64,000 nucleotides of DNA from Asterias amurensis (Eukaryota > Echinodermata > Asteroidea > Forcipulatida > Asteriidae), in assembly GCF_032118995.1 (NCBI RefSeq), contig NC_092660.1, forward strand, positions 1,131,501 to 1,195,500, in the 5' to 3' direction. Below the pieces are notes generated by a model. It did not search any database. It was not told where the DNA came from and saw nothing but the letters and a program-made list of their open reading frames with translations. This document shows positions 36,801 through 47,558 of the stretch, piece after piece (the stretch's first letter is position 1; each line of letters starts with the position of its first letter). Made by a program: the position numbers and the translations under genes.

Positions 36801-38688
36801 TTTTCCCAAAAACTGTTTATGAACTTACAATTGTGCAGTAGCCTATTTTTTATTAATTTTCAAAGTGAGTAATAACTAGAGAGAGTGAGTATAAACCTTA
36901 AAACATATCTTTTCAATCAGGTATTTGAGTAAATGGTTTGATTTGTTTTTACCCTTTGATGTTTTCTTAAATATTGCATTTGTATGTTAGTTCTATACCA
37001 CATGGTCTAGATTTCTTCTCAGCTTAGGCTTACGTTTTAGTTTTGGTTTTTGTAAATGCGTTAGTTTTAGGACCCTGAGCACTTTGATGAATTTGTGCAC
37101 TTAATAAGTTTTGATCATTGTTATTATTATCATAATTAATATTTAAAATACATGAAAAGATTAGTCTTCAATTTCATCTTAAGATGAGTGGATTTTTCCA
37201 CCAAAAACTGAACATTGATGTATCTTTTTCAGCTTTTTATAGTTTTATGGTGTTCTTGCACCTTTTTTGCCTGTAAGGCTTTGATTTCCATTGTGCTTAT
37301 ATTTTTTAATGGTGTACATTTCGTAAACTGTTAACTACATGTTTGTAATTTTTCTTATGGTATTTTTAATGTTATGCGCCCTCGTACAGGCTGGTCCTGG
37401 AGAGGGCGCAATACAAAATCAATAAATTATTATTATTATCTCTCTGTTGTTTCTCTCACAGGTTAAACCCTTAATATGGATCGAGTCAGTGATCGAGCGC
37501 CACACCCACTCCCGTGTGGAATACATGATTAAAGCTAAGAGTCAATTCAAACGTCGTTCCACGGCAAACAATGTAGATATTATCATCCCGGTTCCAAATG
37601 ATGCAGACTCGCCCAAATTCAAGACGACAGTCGGTTATGCTAAGTACCTTCCAGAAAAGAGTGCTGTGGTGTGGCACATCAAGTCATTCCCAGTAAGTAT
37701 CACTCCATTACTTACGCTTAAATTTTGTTTTATCATGAAAAATAATCTTTAAATGTTTTCAATGTTTACATATTTATCACATCCCATTGCTTATTAAATG
37801 AATGACATTTTTTGGCAATTACTGTGCGCTTTATAGGTGCTGTTTATTCTTATTTTTATTATATCATTGATTCAAGATAACATACTAAATGTTCATGTAT
37901 TGATACCTCACCATTGCAATACAAATCCCATGTATTAAAGATGCCCACTAAAATTATTTGTCGTCCTTTCCAAAGTTGATGATTAAGACCATATTTTCTC
38001 TAACCTTTGACCTTAGGGTGGCAAAGAGTACCTCATGAGGGCTCACTTCAACCTGCCCAGCGTAGAGGCTGAAGAAGCAGAAGGCAGGCCTCCTATAAGC
38101 GTCAAATTTGAAATTCCTTACTTCACTACGTCAGGCATCCAGGTAGGTTGTTTCTTCTTGTTTATAGATTGTAAAGGGTTTTGTTATGATTTTGATGAAT
38201 TCTAAGTTTCTGTGTTGCTTGAAGACAACCACTGTTGGAATTATTGTAGATCAAGGGTTATTTTTAAGTTTGGTTTTCTTTTTTGGGTGGGGCGGGTTAT
38301 TTTATTCCTCCTTGCCACTGCCTGGCTTGGTATTTATACAATTTTGCATAATTTGCATATTCTTTTACTTTCTCAGTGATATTTATGTTTTCTGGAATGT
38401 ACCTTTTAATGTTTTTAAGTTGGTTTGCTGGTATAAAGTGTAATAAAATTAAATAAATGAATAATTAATAAAATAATTGTTATCGTAATCATGCACTCCA
38501 GCCCAAATATCTTGAATGGATAAGTTAAAATCAAATTAATATCAATAGTTGTGATTAAAGCTAGATTTTGTTTCTGTTGTCAACGTCCACAGGTGCGGTA
38601 CTTAAAGATTATTGAAAAGAGTGGATACCAGGCTTTGCCATGGGTACGATACATCACACAGAATGGGGACTACCAGGTCAGGGTATAA
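30887..38688 (+). CDS. AP1M1: AP-1 complex subunit mu-1, complete
   Basis: Ten exons: 30887-30928, 31655-31811, 32337-32404, 32878-33008, 34336-34480, 35387-35513, 35815-35960, 37462-37692, 38017-38142, 38593-38688 (TAA). They give 422 aa; human AP1M1 is 423. The N-terminal longin-like domain (about 1-140; [38 protein letters not shown]) is followed by the mu homology domain (about 165-421). Blocks nearly identical to human include [58 protein letters not shown] and [19 protein letters not shown]-1 sorts cargo between trans-Golgi network and endosomes in clathrin vesicles, mu reading YxxPhi signals. Two oddities: exon 7 uses an acceptor that adds a glycine (RGGKSKS, human RGKSKS), and exon 6 is preceded by multiplied copies of its own acceptor. 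The gene is divergent from the 25332-29898 gene and convergent with ELOF1. Confidence 0.97.
31945..32075 (+). repeat. dispersed repeat D copy
   Basis: GGTCTTGGTGCCCCTTCAAA, GGAAGTGCTCTTTGCAAATG. In AP1M1 intron 2. Confidence 0.6.
33139..33807 (+). repeat. minisatellite, about 11 units of 52-63 bp, in AP1M1 intron 4
   Basis: Unit core GTGTGCATTGCTTATTTGAA and TGGTGTATAA. Two unit types alternate in part: one with ACATTTTGGTG (about 62 bp), one with CTATGTTGGTG (about 59 bp). Confidence 0.8.
34138..34285. mobile_element. short TIR MITE
   Basis: GGAGCTGATTTCACA at the left and TGTGAAATCGGCTCC at the right, about 148 bp, ending about 50 bp before AP1M1 exon 5. Confidence 0.6.
34690..34841 (+). 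mobile_element. LINE-like 3' end with (TGAAT)n tail
   Basis: AT-rich 3' sequence ending in four TGAAT units. In AP1M1 intron 5. Confidence 0.35.
35220..35400 (+). repeat. tandem copies of the AP1M1 exon 6 acceptor cassette
   Basis: Four units of about 50-60 bp read CATTCCTTNTANGTAAACTC then GGTAAAGT.CT and TATCTTA. The last contains the functional TTGTAG acceptor and the exon start (GTAAACTCGAACGGTAACGT). Confidence 0.8.
35998..36475 (+). repeat. about four 115-130 bp tandem units in AP1M1 intron 7
   Basis: Each unit has CAACCCTCCTACTGTTTGCC, AGATAAACTGTGCCAGCCTG and a GATATTATATTATGTGG end; divergence rises to the right. Confidence 0.75.
37215..37440 (+). mobile_element. LINE 3' UTR with (TTA)n tail
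   Basis: TGCGCCCTCGTACAGGCTGG followed by a short hairpin and ATTATTATTATT. Same family as 19830-20016. It ends about 20 bp before AP1M1 exon 8. Confidence 0.65.
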
Positions 38689-38872
38689 GGGAACCAGGGA
38701 ACTTTGTAACTACAAAACTTATCTGATAACCAATGAAATTCTGTCATAACTGCGATGCTATTCCGCTACAGTGAATGCACAGGCAAAGTTAATCAAACCT
38801 TAGCATTTATCCTAGGAACGTGTCCCCCCCCCCTGAATTTGTAATGTGATGTAATGTTAACTCAAGTCACAA

Positions 38873-39190
38873 GTTATTCTTGAGTAGAATCAAGTCATTT
38901 AGAATCTGAGTCTTGAGTCATTTGGATCAAGTCCGTGTCCAAATCATAAGTCACTTGCTTCGAGTCTTAATCACAAGTCCCTTGCTTCGGGTCTGAATCG
39001 GGAGTCACTTGTTTGAGTCCAAATCACGAGTCGTTTGCTTCGAGTCTGAATCGCGAGTCACTTGTTTGAGTCCAAATCACGAGTCATTTGCTTCGAGTCT
39101 GAATCGCGAGTCACTTGCTTTGAGTCAAAATCACAAGTCCCTGCTTTGAGTCTGAATCGTGAGTCACTTGCTTCAAGTCCAAATCATGCG
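38873..39190 (+). repeat. GAGTC-type tandem repeat, unit about 30 bp
   Basis: Repeated CGAGTCACTTGCTTCGAGTC and TCCAAATCACGAGTC. In the AP1M1 3' UTR or just after it. Confidence 0.8.
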
Positions 39191-39489
39191 TCGCTTGTTT
39201 TGGGGCCCAAATTTTATTTCTTAGGGACAAACTTAAGAATGTGGTGGTTTAATACAAAATTATTATGAGAAATTGCTTAGCATCACAAGACTGGATGGTC
39301 ACTTCAAGGGTAGGTCTACACATAACTGATTTGGGCTATCGACCCATATCAACTGTCATCAGGGGCACGTTGCCACCTGCTACTCGGGTTGAAACAGGGT
39401 TACCCCCTTCACAGTAAGGATGTAAGCGTGTGTATCATCCACTAGGAGCCTGGCTTGTAGAGCAGAATGCACTACTTTCCCAACTGTTT

Positions 39490-39610
39490 TATCAATAAAT
39501 TGTGGTTAAGTGATTTGCTCAACGGCACAAGTGTCATGACTGTGATTCAAACCCCTATCCGCTGCTGACCACACCAGAGCTTTGGTCCAGTGAACTAGAC
39601 CTGTCGCAGT
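39490..39610. mobile_element. weak SINE-like stretch
   Basis: GATTTGCTCAACGGCACAAG and GTGATTCAAACCCC resemble widespread tRNA-SINE modules. Downstream of AP1M1. Confidence 0.3.
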
Positions 39611-41203
39611 GTTGGCAGATTTCAGTGGTTTACAGATTTACTCTAGCTTGTACTAGTCACAGATTGTAAAGATATTTGTATGTGTCATCAATATTTTCAT
39701 GTATATAGGAAAACTCAGTAGGCAATTACATCAAGTTTATTGATACCTTGCACACTTTTAGTTTATTCCATCTCAGTTTGTATCTGTCATGGCTTGGAGG
39801 GAGAGATTTGCTGATCACGTTTGAATAATTGTGTTTTTAGTTTAAAAATCCGCATTCCAAAGATTTATATTCATTTAGCTCTTCAGAATTATTTCAGTCA
39901 AAATGGACATTTCCCAAATTTTTAAAATGATATTGTGATGAGGTTTTCTTATAAGCTCTGATCATCTGGGATCAATAGGCCGTTTTTTTGACCACGCGAG
40001 GGCGCTCTCAATAGTATTTTTATCACTTTTGTGGGTATTCGTTCTGCAGTCTTGATTTGTTCCATTTGAATGCCAAGCGATAGGAGTCTGAGCTCTCAAC
40101 TGAGAGGTTGTGACAACATGGCCCCTATACATGTAGATGCAAAATGATGCATACTTGTACTAAAAATCCGCGATACTTGAAAATCCGTCTCTACCGCTGA
40201 TTTTTCATGCACACCCCAATATCAACTCAACAATAAGTAAATTTAATAACTAGTTTTCATACTAACATAAACAGAGAATAATGAAACACTTTGCAAAATG
40301 ATTATTTTCACACATCTCTTTATTCTTAAAATCCAAGAACGTAATTCAGCTACAGAGATGTAGTGAAATAAATCCATTTACATGTATACGTCACCCTTGA
40401 ACAGAAAGCTGTCATGGTAACTTGACTATCTTGAGTTACATTTCATTAACGTCTGGAACCGTTGTCTCAACGGAAACTCATAATTTGTTCGCAACCCTTA
40501 TTGAGAATACAGATTGATTCGACAGCTACCTGTGACTGGGGAAGGGGAAGTCGTTAATTCTTTTATTTCCGTTGGTAATTTGATTCAGGGCGATGCTGTC
40601 TTTTTTTTCCATTGTAAATTTTGGTCTTCAAAAAGTGTTTTTGAATTGAATTCATCAATCAAGTAACATCATTTGATCCAACATACAAAACTGTCTGTGC
40701 TAAGTCAGATAAATTTTGGAATAACAATATTGTCTTTGGTTTGGTTGGTAGAATAAATTTTAGGACAAAATCAACACTAAATTTCAATGGCAGCAAATCA
40801 ATTTTTGAACCTCACTGTTTACAAGGTGTTACTTGTTTTTTAAAAACTTAATACTTGCCTACAACTAGGGTGGTTTACTAATACAATTGATGCTTTAGCT
40901 TGTTGAGCTAGCACATCCAAAAATACTGTTCTTAATTTTACAAGGTACAATCTTTCAGCCTTAACGTATACCCGGTATAAGCATGTGGATAGATTCTAAC
41001 ACAGTTTTGCTCAAAGGATAATGCGATATCAAAACCAAATAAAGAAATTTATCAACCCACGTCACATAACCGTAATTATGAAGAAAAAATGTATTTTATT
41101 CACAGAATGTTTATGACGTAGTTCCTGACAAAAAGAACTGTACTTTAAATATTATTAATTTGTATCCATATTTATGCTTAAATTTTGCAATGATTACATG
41201 CGA

Positions 41204-41209
41204 AATAAA
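41204..41209 (+). terminator. candidate AP1M1 poly(A) signal
   Basis: AATAAA at the end of a 2.5-kb AT-rich stretch that follows the AP1M1 stop without another gene. Inference: the long 3' UTR ends here; earlier signals (39495, 41039) are also possible. Confidence 0.3.
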
Positions 41210-42103
41210 AATTTGAATTACGTTTAAAACCCTTGTTAAGTGTGGTATGTTTTATTCTTTTAGGATCTTCTCATTCAAAGTTTTTTGTTTAATTTATTGG
41301 AATTTTACCAGTACTTTGTTATTTTTCTGTGCTTCGAAATTGTTTTTGGTTAACAGCTTTATGGTTTCAGCAGATTTGTTTGCACACAAGCAAATCATCC
41401 ATGGGGATAGGTGGTGGTAGACTGCCCAGTAGGGAAATCTGTTCATTGGACTAAAACTTAACTACAGGAGTGAAAGTTATTGCTCCACATTTTGAGTAAA
41501 GATTTCAAGGAACTTCTGGGAAATTTCCTCGACACTAGAGAAGTGTATCAACGAGCAGGATTTCTCTACATGTAAAGAGATTTGTAGCGATATATGAAAG
41601 TTTCTCATCCCTGCAACTTGTAACCCATTGTAAAACAAGTACCAACTGTTGTAAAATACTTCAAACTAAAAATTAAAGAACACTATTAAAAGGCTAAATT
41701 CATATTAATCGACTCATTCAATTAATCCTAGTATAATTATTATTTACACAGTAGTTCTAACTGTAGAAAATCATCAAGGAATTCATGTTTTGTGGACTTC
41801 CCGATATTCTAAAACTGTACAGAAACGAAAGGAAATGCAGCTTGATTGGAATAAACAGGCCTAGCCTCATTCAGCTGTAATTATAAAAAAAATAACATAA
41901 AATTGTCAAAAACTACTTTAGAGCAAAATACTTGAGAGTGAAACAGTCAGATACAATTCATAACGCACATAAACCATTCTGATAAACAATATACATTGTG
42001 TTCTTAGCAGCAAGCTAATAATAAAATGGAACAAGGACTTTTTTATGTGTTTCTTTAAGTCACATTAAACAAGAGGAGAAATTTATGGATCAAAACCAAT
42101 TAT

Positions 42104-42109
42104 TTTATT
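42104..42109 (-). terminator. candidate ELOF1 poly(A) signal
   Basis: The minus strand reads AATAAA 712 bp after the ELOF1 stop; it is the last plausible signal before the convergent AP1M1 3' region. Position only; no transcript evidence. Confidence 0.3.
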
Positions 42110-42820
42110 GATGTTGATCCTGTTTGAACGTTACCACAAAATAACAAATTTTGTTGTTTTCTGGGGCTGCTTAAGTACCAAAAAACAGCCAAGCATAACT
42201 TGGCATAAGACTGTTACTTGCCGAACTACCATGTCACATGTACAACTTATGACTGGTATCCTGCTCATTTCTGCAGAAATGTGTCAAGTAATATACTTTA
42301 GCAGCATTATAAAATTGGGCTCCGTTTTGAAGGCAATTTTTTGATGCAATGACAATGTAGATTTCTACACATTCAGTTTAGTGCTCAGAGAGTACAATTA
42401 ATAAGCATTTGAGAAGCTTCACCATACAAATGTCATGGCAAGCTAATCTCCCATTCAAACCAAAGTAACCAAACCGAGGCAGAAAGGAAAATATAGTCTG
42501 GTCCATCAATAACTTTGATGAGTTTCCATACTTATAAAAACAGTACACACGAGGAACCAGACAAGCATTTCAGAATTGCCAAATTGAAAGCAAGGAACCT
42601 TTCTCTCTGAAAGGCAAATGAGAAATAACTCAGAATGCAACTGCTCTTTTGCACCTTCAGTGACTTGAGAAAATTATAAGCCACTTCAGAAATAAACCAA
42701 TGTCAGTTTAACACTGCCTCAAAGGCCCATGCCAAACCAAGATTGTCTAGACTCCAAAACAAATTGGATTGTTGCGAAGTTCAACCCCTATTTGTATTCC
42801 CCATGCTGATGTTGAACGTG

Positions 42821-44285
42821 CTACCCATTAGCTGATTCACAAGCATCAATCCAGTCGCTGTACACATCTACTGGCTCTGTTAGATCTGGTAAAGTTACAG
42901 TTAAAGGAAATGTCACAAAGACAAATAGAAACTGGAGTCTTAATGTCACTGATACAGGTCTTTTGGTAAAATCCCATGACTTGCTAGCTCATAAACATGT
43001 TATTTTGTAAAGCAAAAAGCTGACAAAATGCTGCGAAGACAAACAAAACAGTGGCTACAAAGCAAGTAGTACTGTATTAATTAACAAATCTCCTAATATT
43101 AAAAGCGAATTAACAGTTCTTTAATGCACGTAAAAGAATCCAGTGCACTTGTCGTAAAGAGAAGGGGTTCGCCTCGGTGTTCCTGGTCTGAAAATGCACC
43201 ATAGCACCTTGTAAAACAGAACACCGTGCTATAAAAGGATTAGGTCTCAGTAATTCAAACGTAGTCCAACATCTTGAAGGATATATACTGTATGTTATAG
43301 CGCCAGGAGCGTCACTGATTAGCGAACATGCGCGCTATACAAGAAGCCATTGTTATTATCATTTGATGAAAAGGATACAGTTAATGTTGGTTTGGAAATC
43401 TTCTAGGCAGACTCTGCAGGAAATGACGCCAATCTGTCTTGTTCGATCCCTTAGTTGAAGAGAAAAAAAACATACAAAAGAAATTTAGTATCAAGTTGGT
43501 GGAGGTGTACAACTCAATTAATTTTCCACCAAAAAAATACAATGTATGTGATAGCACCTTTAAAGTAACAACAGGGGTCGAAATTAAGTGTATTTCCATG
43601 GTAGTCAGCAGGGCTAGTGACCAATAATTTTTAGTGGCCCTGATTAGAATTTGGTAGCCCGAAAGACACATTATGTCTCGCGTCACGGCTCAAACTTTAC
43701 AATACACCAATAATATAGTTCTTTATTGTTTGTGATGATGATTTTTGCATTATTTTGCCACTAGCCCGTCGGGCTATCAAACTGGAAAAATGAGTAGCCC
43801 GGCTGTAAATCTGGTAGTCCCGGGCTAGCGGGCTAGTGGCAATTTCGACCCCTGTACAACATGTCTATCAAACTTCAAAATACCTTTAAACCATGGTTAT
43901 TATTTTTGTCTAGATTATGTTTTTATGTCCCAGCCAAAGTTTTCTTAATCCCTGAAACTCTCACTGCTTATTGTAGCTAAACCAAAGAGCACTGTTATAA
44001 AGATGTTCTGCTTATGAAGAGTACATTCTGAAGTCCCAAATCTCATTTTTGTTTTTTGTTTTTTGTTTTGCGTTTTGCTGTCCTCTTATCAACGTTCCTG
44101 TTTATAAAGAGGTAATTCGGCCAGTCCCAGTGATCTTGGTATAGACAAGAGTCGACCATAAAATCTTACATTTTTACATCGCAGGCTTTTTCGTGGTTAC
44201 AAAACGGACATGTAAACTGTGTGTCCAATGTTCCAACCAACTTCTTCTTTGGTGGGGGCTTTCTCTTTGAGCGACGACGTCCCAT
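42821..44285 (-). CDS. ELOF1: ELOF1 transcription elongation factor, complete
   Basis: Three exons on the minus strand: 44285-44170, 43449-43379, 42885-42821 (TAG), making 83 aa, the same length as human. The basic N-terminus [15 protein letters not shown] is typical. The zinc ribbon has Cys26, Cys29 (CPFC), Cys50 and Cys53 (CRVC), all present, and the C-terminus [17 protein letters not shown] is nearly identical to human. Phases 2 and 1 fit. ELOF1 (yeast Elf1) rides on elongating RNA polymerase II and in human cells also helps transcription-coupled repair (known). Exon 2 uses a TAAG acceptor, less common than CAG. Intron 2 begins about 10 bp from a LINE 3' end, and intron 1 contains a MITE. 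The gene converges with AP1M1 and lies downstream of PLAA on the same strand. Confidence 0.95.
43112..43370 (+). mobile_element. CR1/L2-like LINE 3' end
   Basis: TGCACGTAAAAGAATCCAGT, GGGGTTCGCCTCGGTGTTCC, a GCGCGCTATA block and an ATTGTTATTATC tail, a widespread LINE 3' module of marine deuterostomes. In ELOF1 intron 2. Confidence 0.7.
43572..43855. mobile_element. AGGGGTCGAAATT TIR MITE
   Basis: TIRs CAGGGGTCGAAATT and AATTTCGACCCCTG; internal GGGCTAG/CTAGCCC repeats. In ELOF1 intron 1. Confidence 0.7.
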
Positions 44286-45539
44286 GTTGGAATAAAAAAC
44301 TCTCCTTTAATTCGATTCAAAATCCAATCTGAAAAAAAAAGCAAAATTTAAAATGTATGTTCAAATTGCGATAATAATGTTTACTTATTATTTGTTAACT
44401 AAATAAAAAAGAAAGGAGAAATGACCAAGATTACTACACCCTAGCGTCTAATGTTAAAAAATAAGATAACATGATCTTGATGATTTAGTTTTAAATTTTG
44501 TTTACACAATCTGACAATTGTTATCCGACGCTTAAATAAAGATATGATTATGAACATGATAAAGTCCATCCACTATAGTAGACTATGAACTCTGCTCTGA
44601 TCAGCTTCAACAATAATAATATTATTTTCAATCAATAACAATTTATACAAATTAACATAAAAACCCATTGATTTCATTGTGAATATTGCTTCTTTTTTCT
44701 TGTTTTCTTTTAAACCAAACAAACAAACTTAATTGACAGATTGATTTGACATATCATTATTCCAATTTATTCCAACTACGCTCATTTTCAAGAGAGGCAA
44801 TTCAATGAATGAAACCCGACCATACGATCACGAGAGAAAACACGACACATCACCGCGTCACTCATGAAAAACCATGCATAAAATCACGGCAGTTGTATTC
44901 ACCGACGACACGCTACCTCAAACCTGCCCCGGACATTTTGTTTGGGGTTTCTACCCGACGGAAAAATCATTTCAAATCATTTCCGTTCCACCAAAATGGT
45001 CAGCAAGTTAAGACCTACAGACATCTGTTGTATGCTGTCAAACTAAGCTTTTATTTAGAAGTAATAAAACAAAAATATACCATTATGCTTACCTTTTCTT
45101 GCGAAGCTATTTTTTCACAAAACGTATGGACACGTTCAGCGGGCGTTTGTTGCGGGCCGGCGTTTGTTCATAAACGGTCGTCGTCCGTACACATTACACA
45201 CACACACGAGCATGTGTCACAAGCTCGTTCCCAGATTACTGTGTATCTAAATCTGTTTGTTCATTAAATTTACGTGTGGATTCGAGCGTAGATATAGTTC
45301 CTGCATTTTCTGGTACAGAGGTTGCCACTTGCAGCAAGGAGGTGGGCGGAGCGTTAGGGTTGTTAAAAGGAGGGGGTTAACCTGTTCAAGAATCAAGCAA
45401 TTGAGTCACACTCTGTAACATTATGGGAATCACACGGACAGGAAAGGTAGGAAAGATCAATTATCGGAAAATCATTCATTCAAAACAAACAAGTTTCATT
45501 GGTAACAATAGTCTGCATGTTGACACATTTTTTTACCCA

Positions 45540-45840
45540 ACATACACTACAGTAACAAACCAGTGAAATTTATTTGGGATTAATTGTTCATCTAAGTTGC
45601 TGGTAAATAATGGGGGAAAATTATCAATGCATGGAATTGTGTGTTTTCAGATGCCTGCGAAGGCTTCATGCCTGAACCCATTCCCACCCTCTTTCTCTAA
45701 AAGTAAAACTACACTATTTTAAAGGGAGTCGTTTTTCTAACCATGTTTAGTACAACCAATAACTCTTCCGTGTTCCTTTCCAAATACGTTTTTTCATTTA
45801 ACTTGTAGAGTAATTACCAAAAGCATACCCTACTTTTAAA
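45540..45840 (+). mobile_element. degenerate TTAA MITE family A relative
   Basis: Ordered weak matches to family A: ACAAACCAGTGAAATTT, TTCATCTAAGTTGC, GTGTGTTTTCAGATGC, AAAGGGAGTCGTTT and GAGTAATTACCAA. An old copy. Confidence 0.45.
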
Positions 45841-47149
45841 AGCAGTTTAAACTATTGAGTAAGCACTTTTGAGTTCTAAACGACACGTTGTGTAATGGTC
45901 AATTTTCAGCAGAGGACCATACATAAATAATTTTAAGAACCTTTTGTCCCAAGAAGTAGTAGTTCTCAGTTGAAAATGATCTGTGCTGTTGGTTGATATT
46001 GAAAATTAAAGAAGAAACAAAATTAAAACATCACTCGGGTTCAATCACAGAAACGTTTAGAAATCAAAAGGGGGTAAAAAGGGGGGGGGGGGGTTGTCAC
46101 TGCAACACAAGAATTATTAAAGTAAAAGATCTGTCACATTAAAGTGCAACCATCATTTGCCTCAGAACACTTTTAATGCATAGATTTATTAATTTAATCA
46201 TATTATAAACTAGCATATTTGCAACAAAAGTACAGGATTAATTATATTATGATCTGGTTTGATAATCAGTTTTTAAACAATATCTTCACCACTTAACATT
46301 CATACAGTTCTCTAGTATTAGTGGCGCACCAAAGTGCATGTCTTTGCCAACAGAGGGCACCCAACTAACGGATTGTCAGTGAATAATCCTACCCTTTATT
46401 TTAACTTTTTCAAAGTGTGTTAAGCTTTTCAAACTATTTTATGAATAACAACTACAAATAACAACAATCAAAGAAGACACTTTGCTGTTGGCCAACATCA
46501 AATTAAAGGCAGTCATACTTTTCAGATTTAAAAATGACAATTCTGTTTTCCTCCAAGATCTTACAATTAGTTTACCATAAAAACTTATCTTTTAAGTGTT
46601 ACAGCACAACATTTAGTGCGTACTACTCAAACAGCTGTTTAAAGATTGAAATAGTTATTACGTTTTTTTTAATTTATAGTTTTTTTCTGCAATACCCCCA
46701 AATAATTTGTTGGCTACTGTTTTGAGAATTGCTATCAAGATTTAGTTTAAATAACTGACACACAGGATGTAGAACTTGTCCAATAAAAACAAATGGACAA
46801 ATAAATAAATGATGAAACAAAGTGTTGATAATCAAACTAACTTGCTAAAACGAGACCCAGATTCTCCCCCTGGCTAAATAAGCCACTACCTTACGTTTAA
46901 CGTTTTCAAAACATACTTGTTTTGATAATCAAATATCTATCAAAACTTTATTATCCTTAACAAAATTACTAGTTTTTAATGATGATACCCACAATGAGGC
47001 TAAAAGGGGAAAATAGTCAGAACCCTTTTGGGGTAGTCACGAATGTTACTGTATACAGGGAACATGGTGAAGGTGATGGAAGGATAACAAAATCTACCTC
47101 ATTACTATAAATTGCTTTCACCACAGGTTTATATGACCCCTTTAAGCCT

Positions 47150-47275
47150 AAGCCTGGAATTACGTCTTCGAGAGGGCAAGGCAAGTTTGACTTTGCAAAG
47201 GGCACTTCCATTGGAAAGTCTTAGAGTCTATGGAAAACCTTTGAAGGGGCGCGAAGGCCAAGAACAGTGCAACTG
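47150..47275 (-). repeat. dispersed repeat D copy
   Basis: Reverse complement contains CCTTCAAAGGTTTTCCATAG and GAAGTGCCCTTTGCAAAG. Downstream of PLAA. Confidence 0.6.
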
Positions 47276-47558
47276 AGGCAATGGCCTATGTGTAATTCTA
47301 GATCTGTAAGCCAGTACCACATACATAATATTACTTCAAAACAATAACACTTACTGACATAAAAACCCATTGTGAATGCTTTTTACCCACAAGCCAACAT
47401 GTAAATTGATGAATGTTGATTGTAGAATCTATGTTTCTATAACCCATGCATTTATTAGGTAGAGTCTGCGGTGAACAAACAAAGAAAGTACATACTGGGT
47501 CTTATTCAATAAATGCACTGTGAAAAGGTTGTAGCAATGTCGTCAATAACTAAAAGTC

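Larger units (their letters stand above)
38689..42820. other. AP1M1-ELOF1 convergent 3' region
   Basis: Both 3' UTRs and spacer. Apart from a GAGTC-type tandem repeat at 38873-39190 and a weak SINE-like stretch at 39490-39610, I see AT-rich unique DNA and no coding potential. Confidence 0.6.
44286..47558. other. ELOF1 5' flank and PLAA 3' region
   Basis: The ELOF1 promoter is probably within about 44290-45300. A degenerate TTAA-MITE-like segment covers about 45540-45840, a G-run lies at 46081-46093, and a dispersed-repeat copy sits at 47150-47275. An open frame at 44809-45267 is not supported as a gene. Confidence 0.5.

Noticed and set aside
44809-45267. 152-residue open frame upstream of ELOF1
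   Set aside because: Irregular composition, no motif, no splice context; likely chance in the ELOF1 promoter region.
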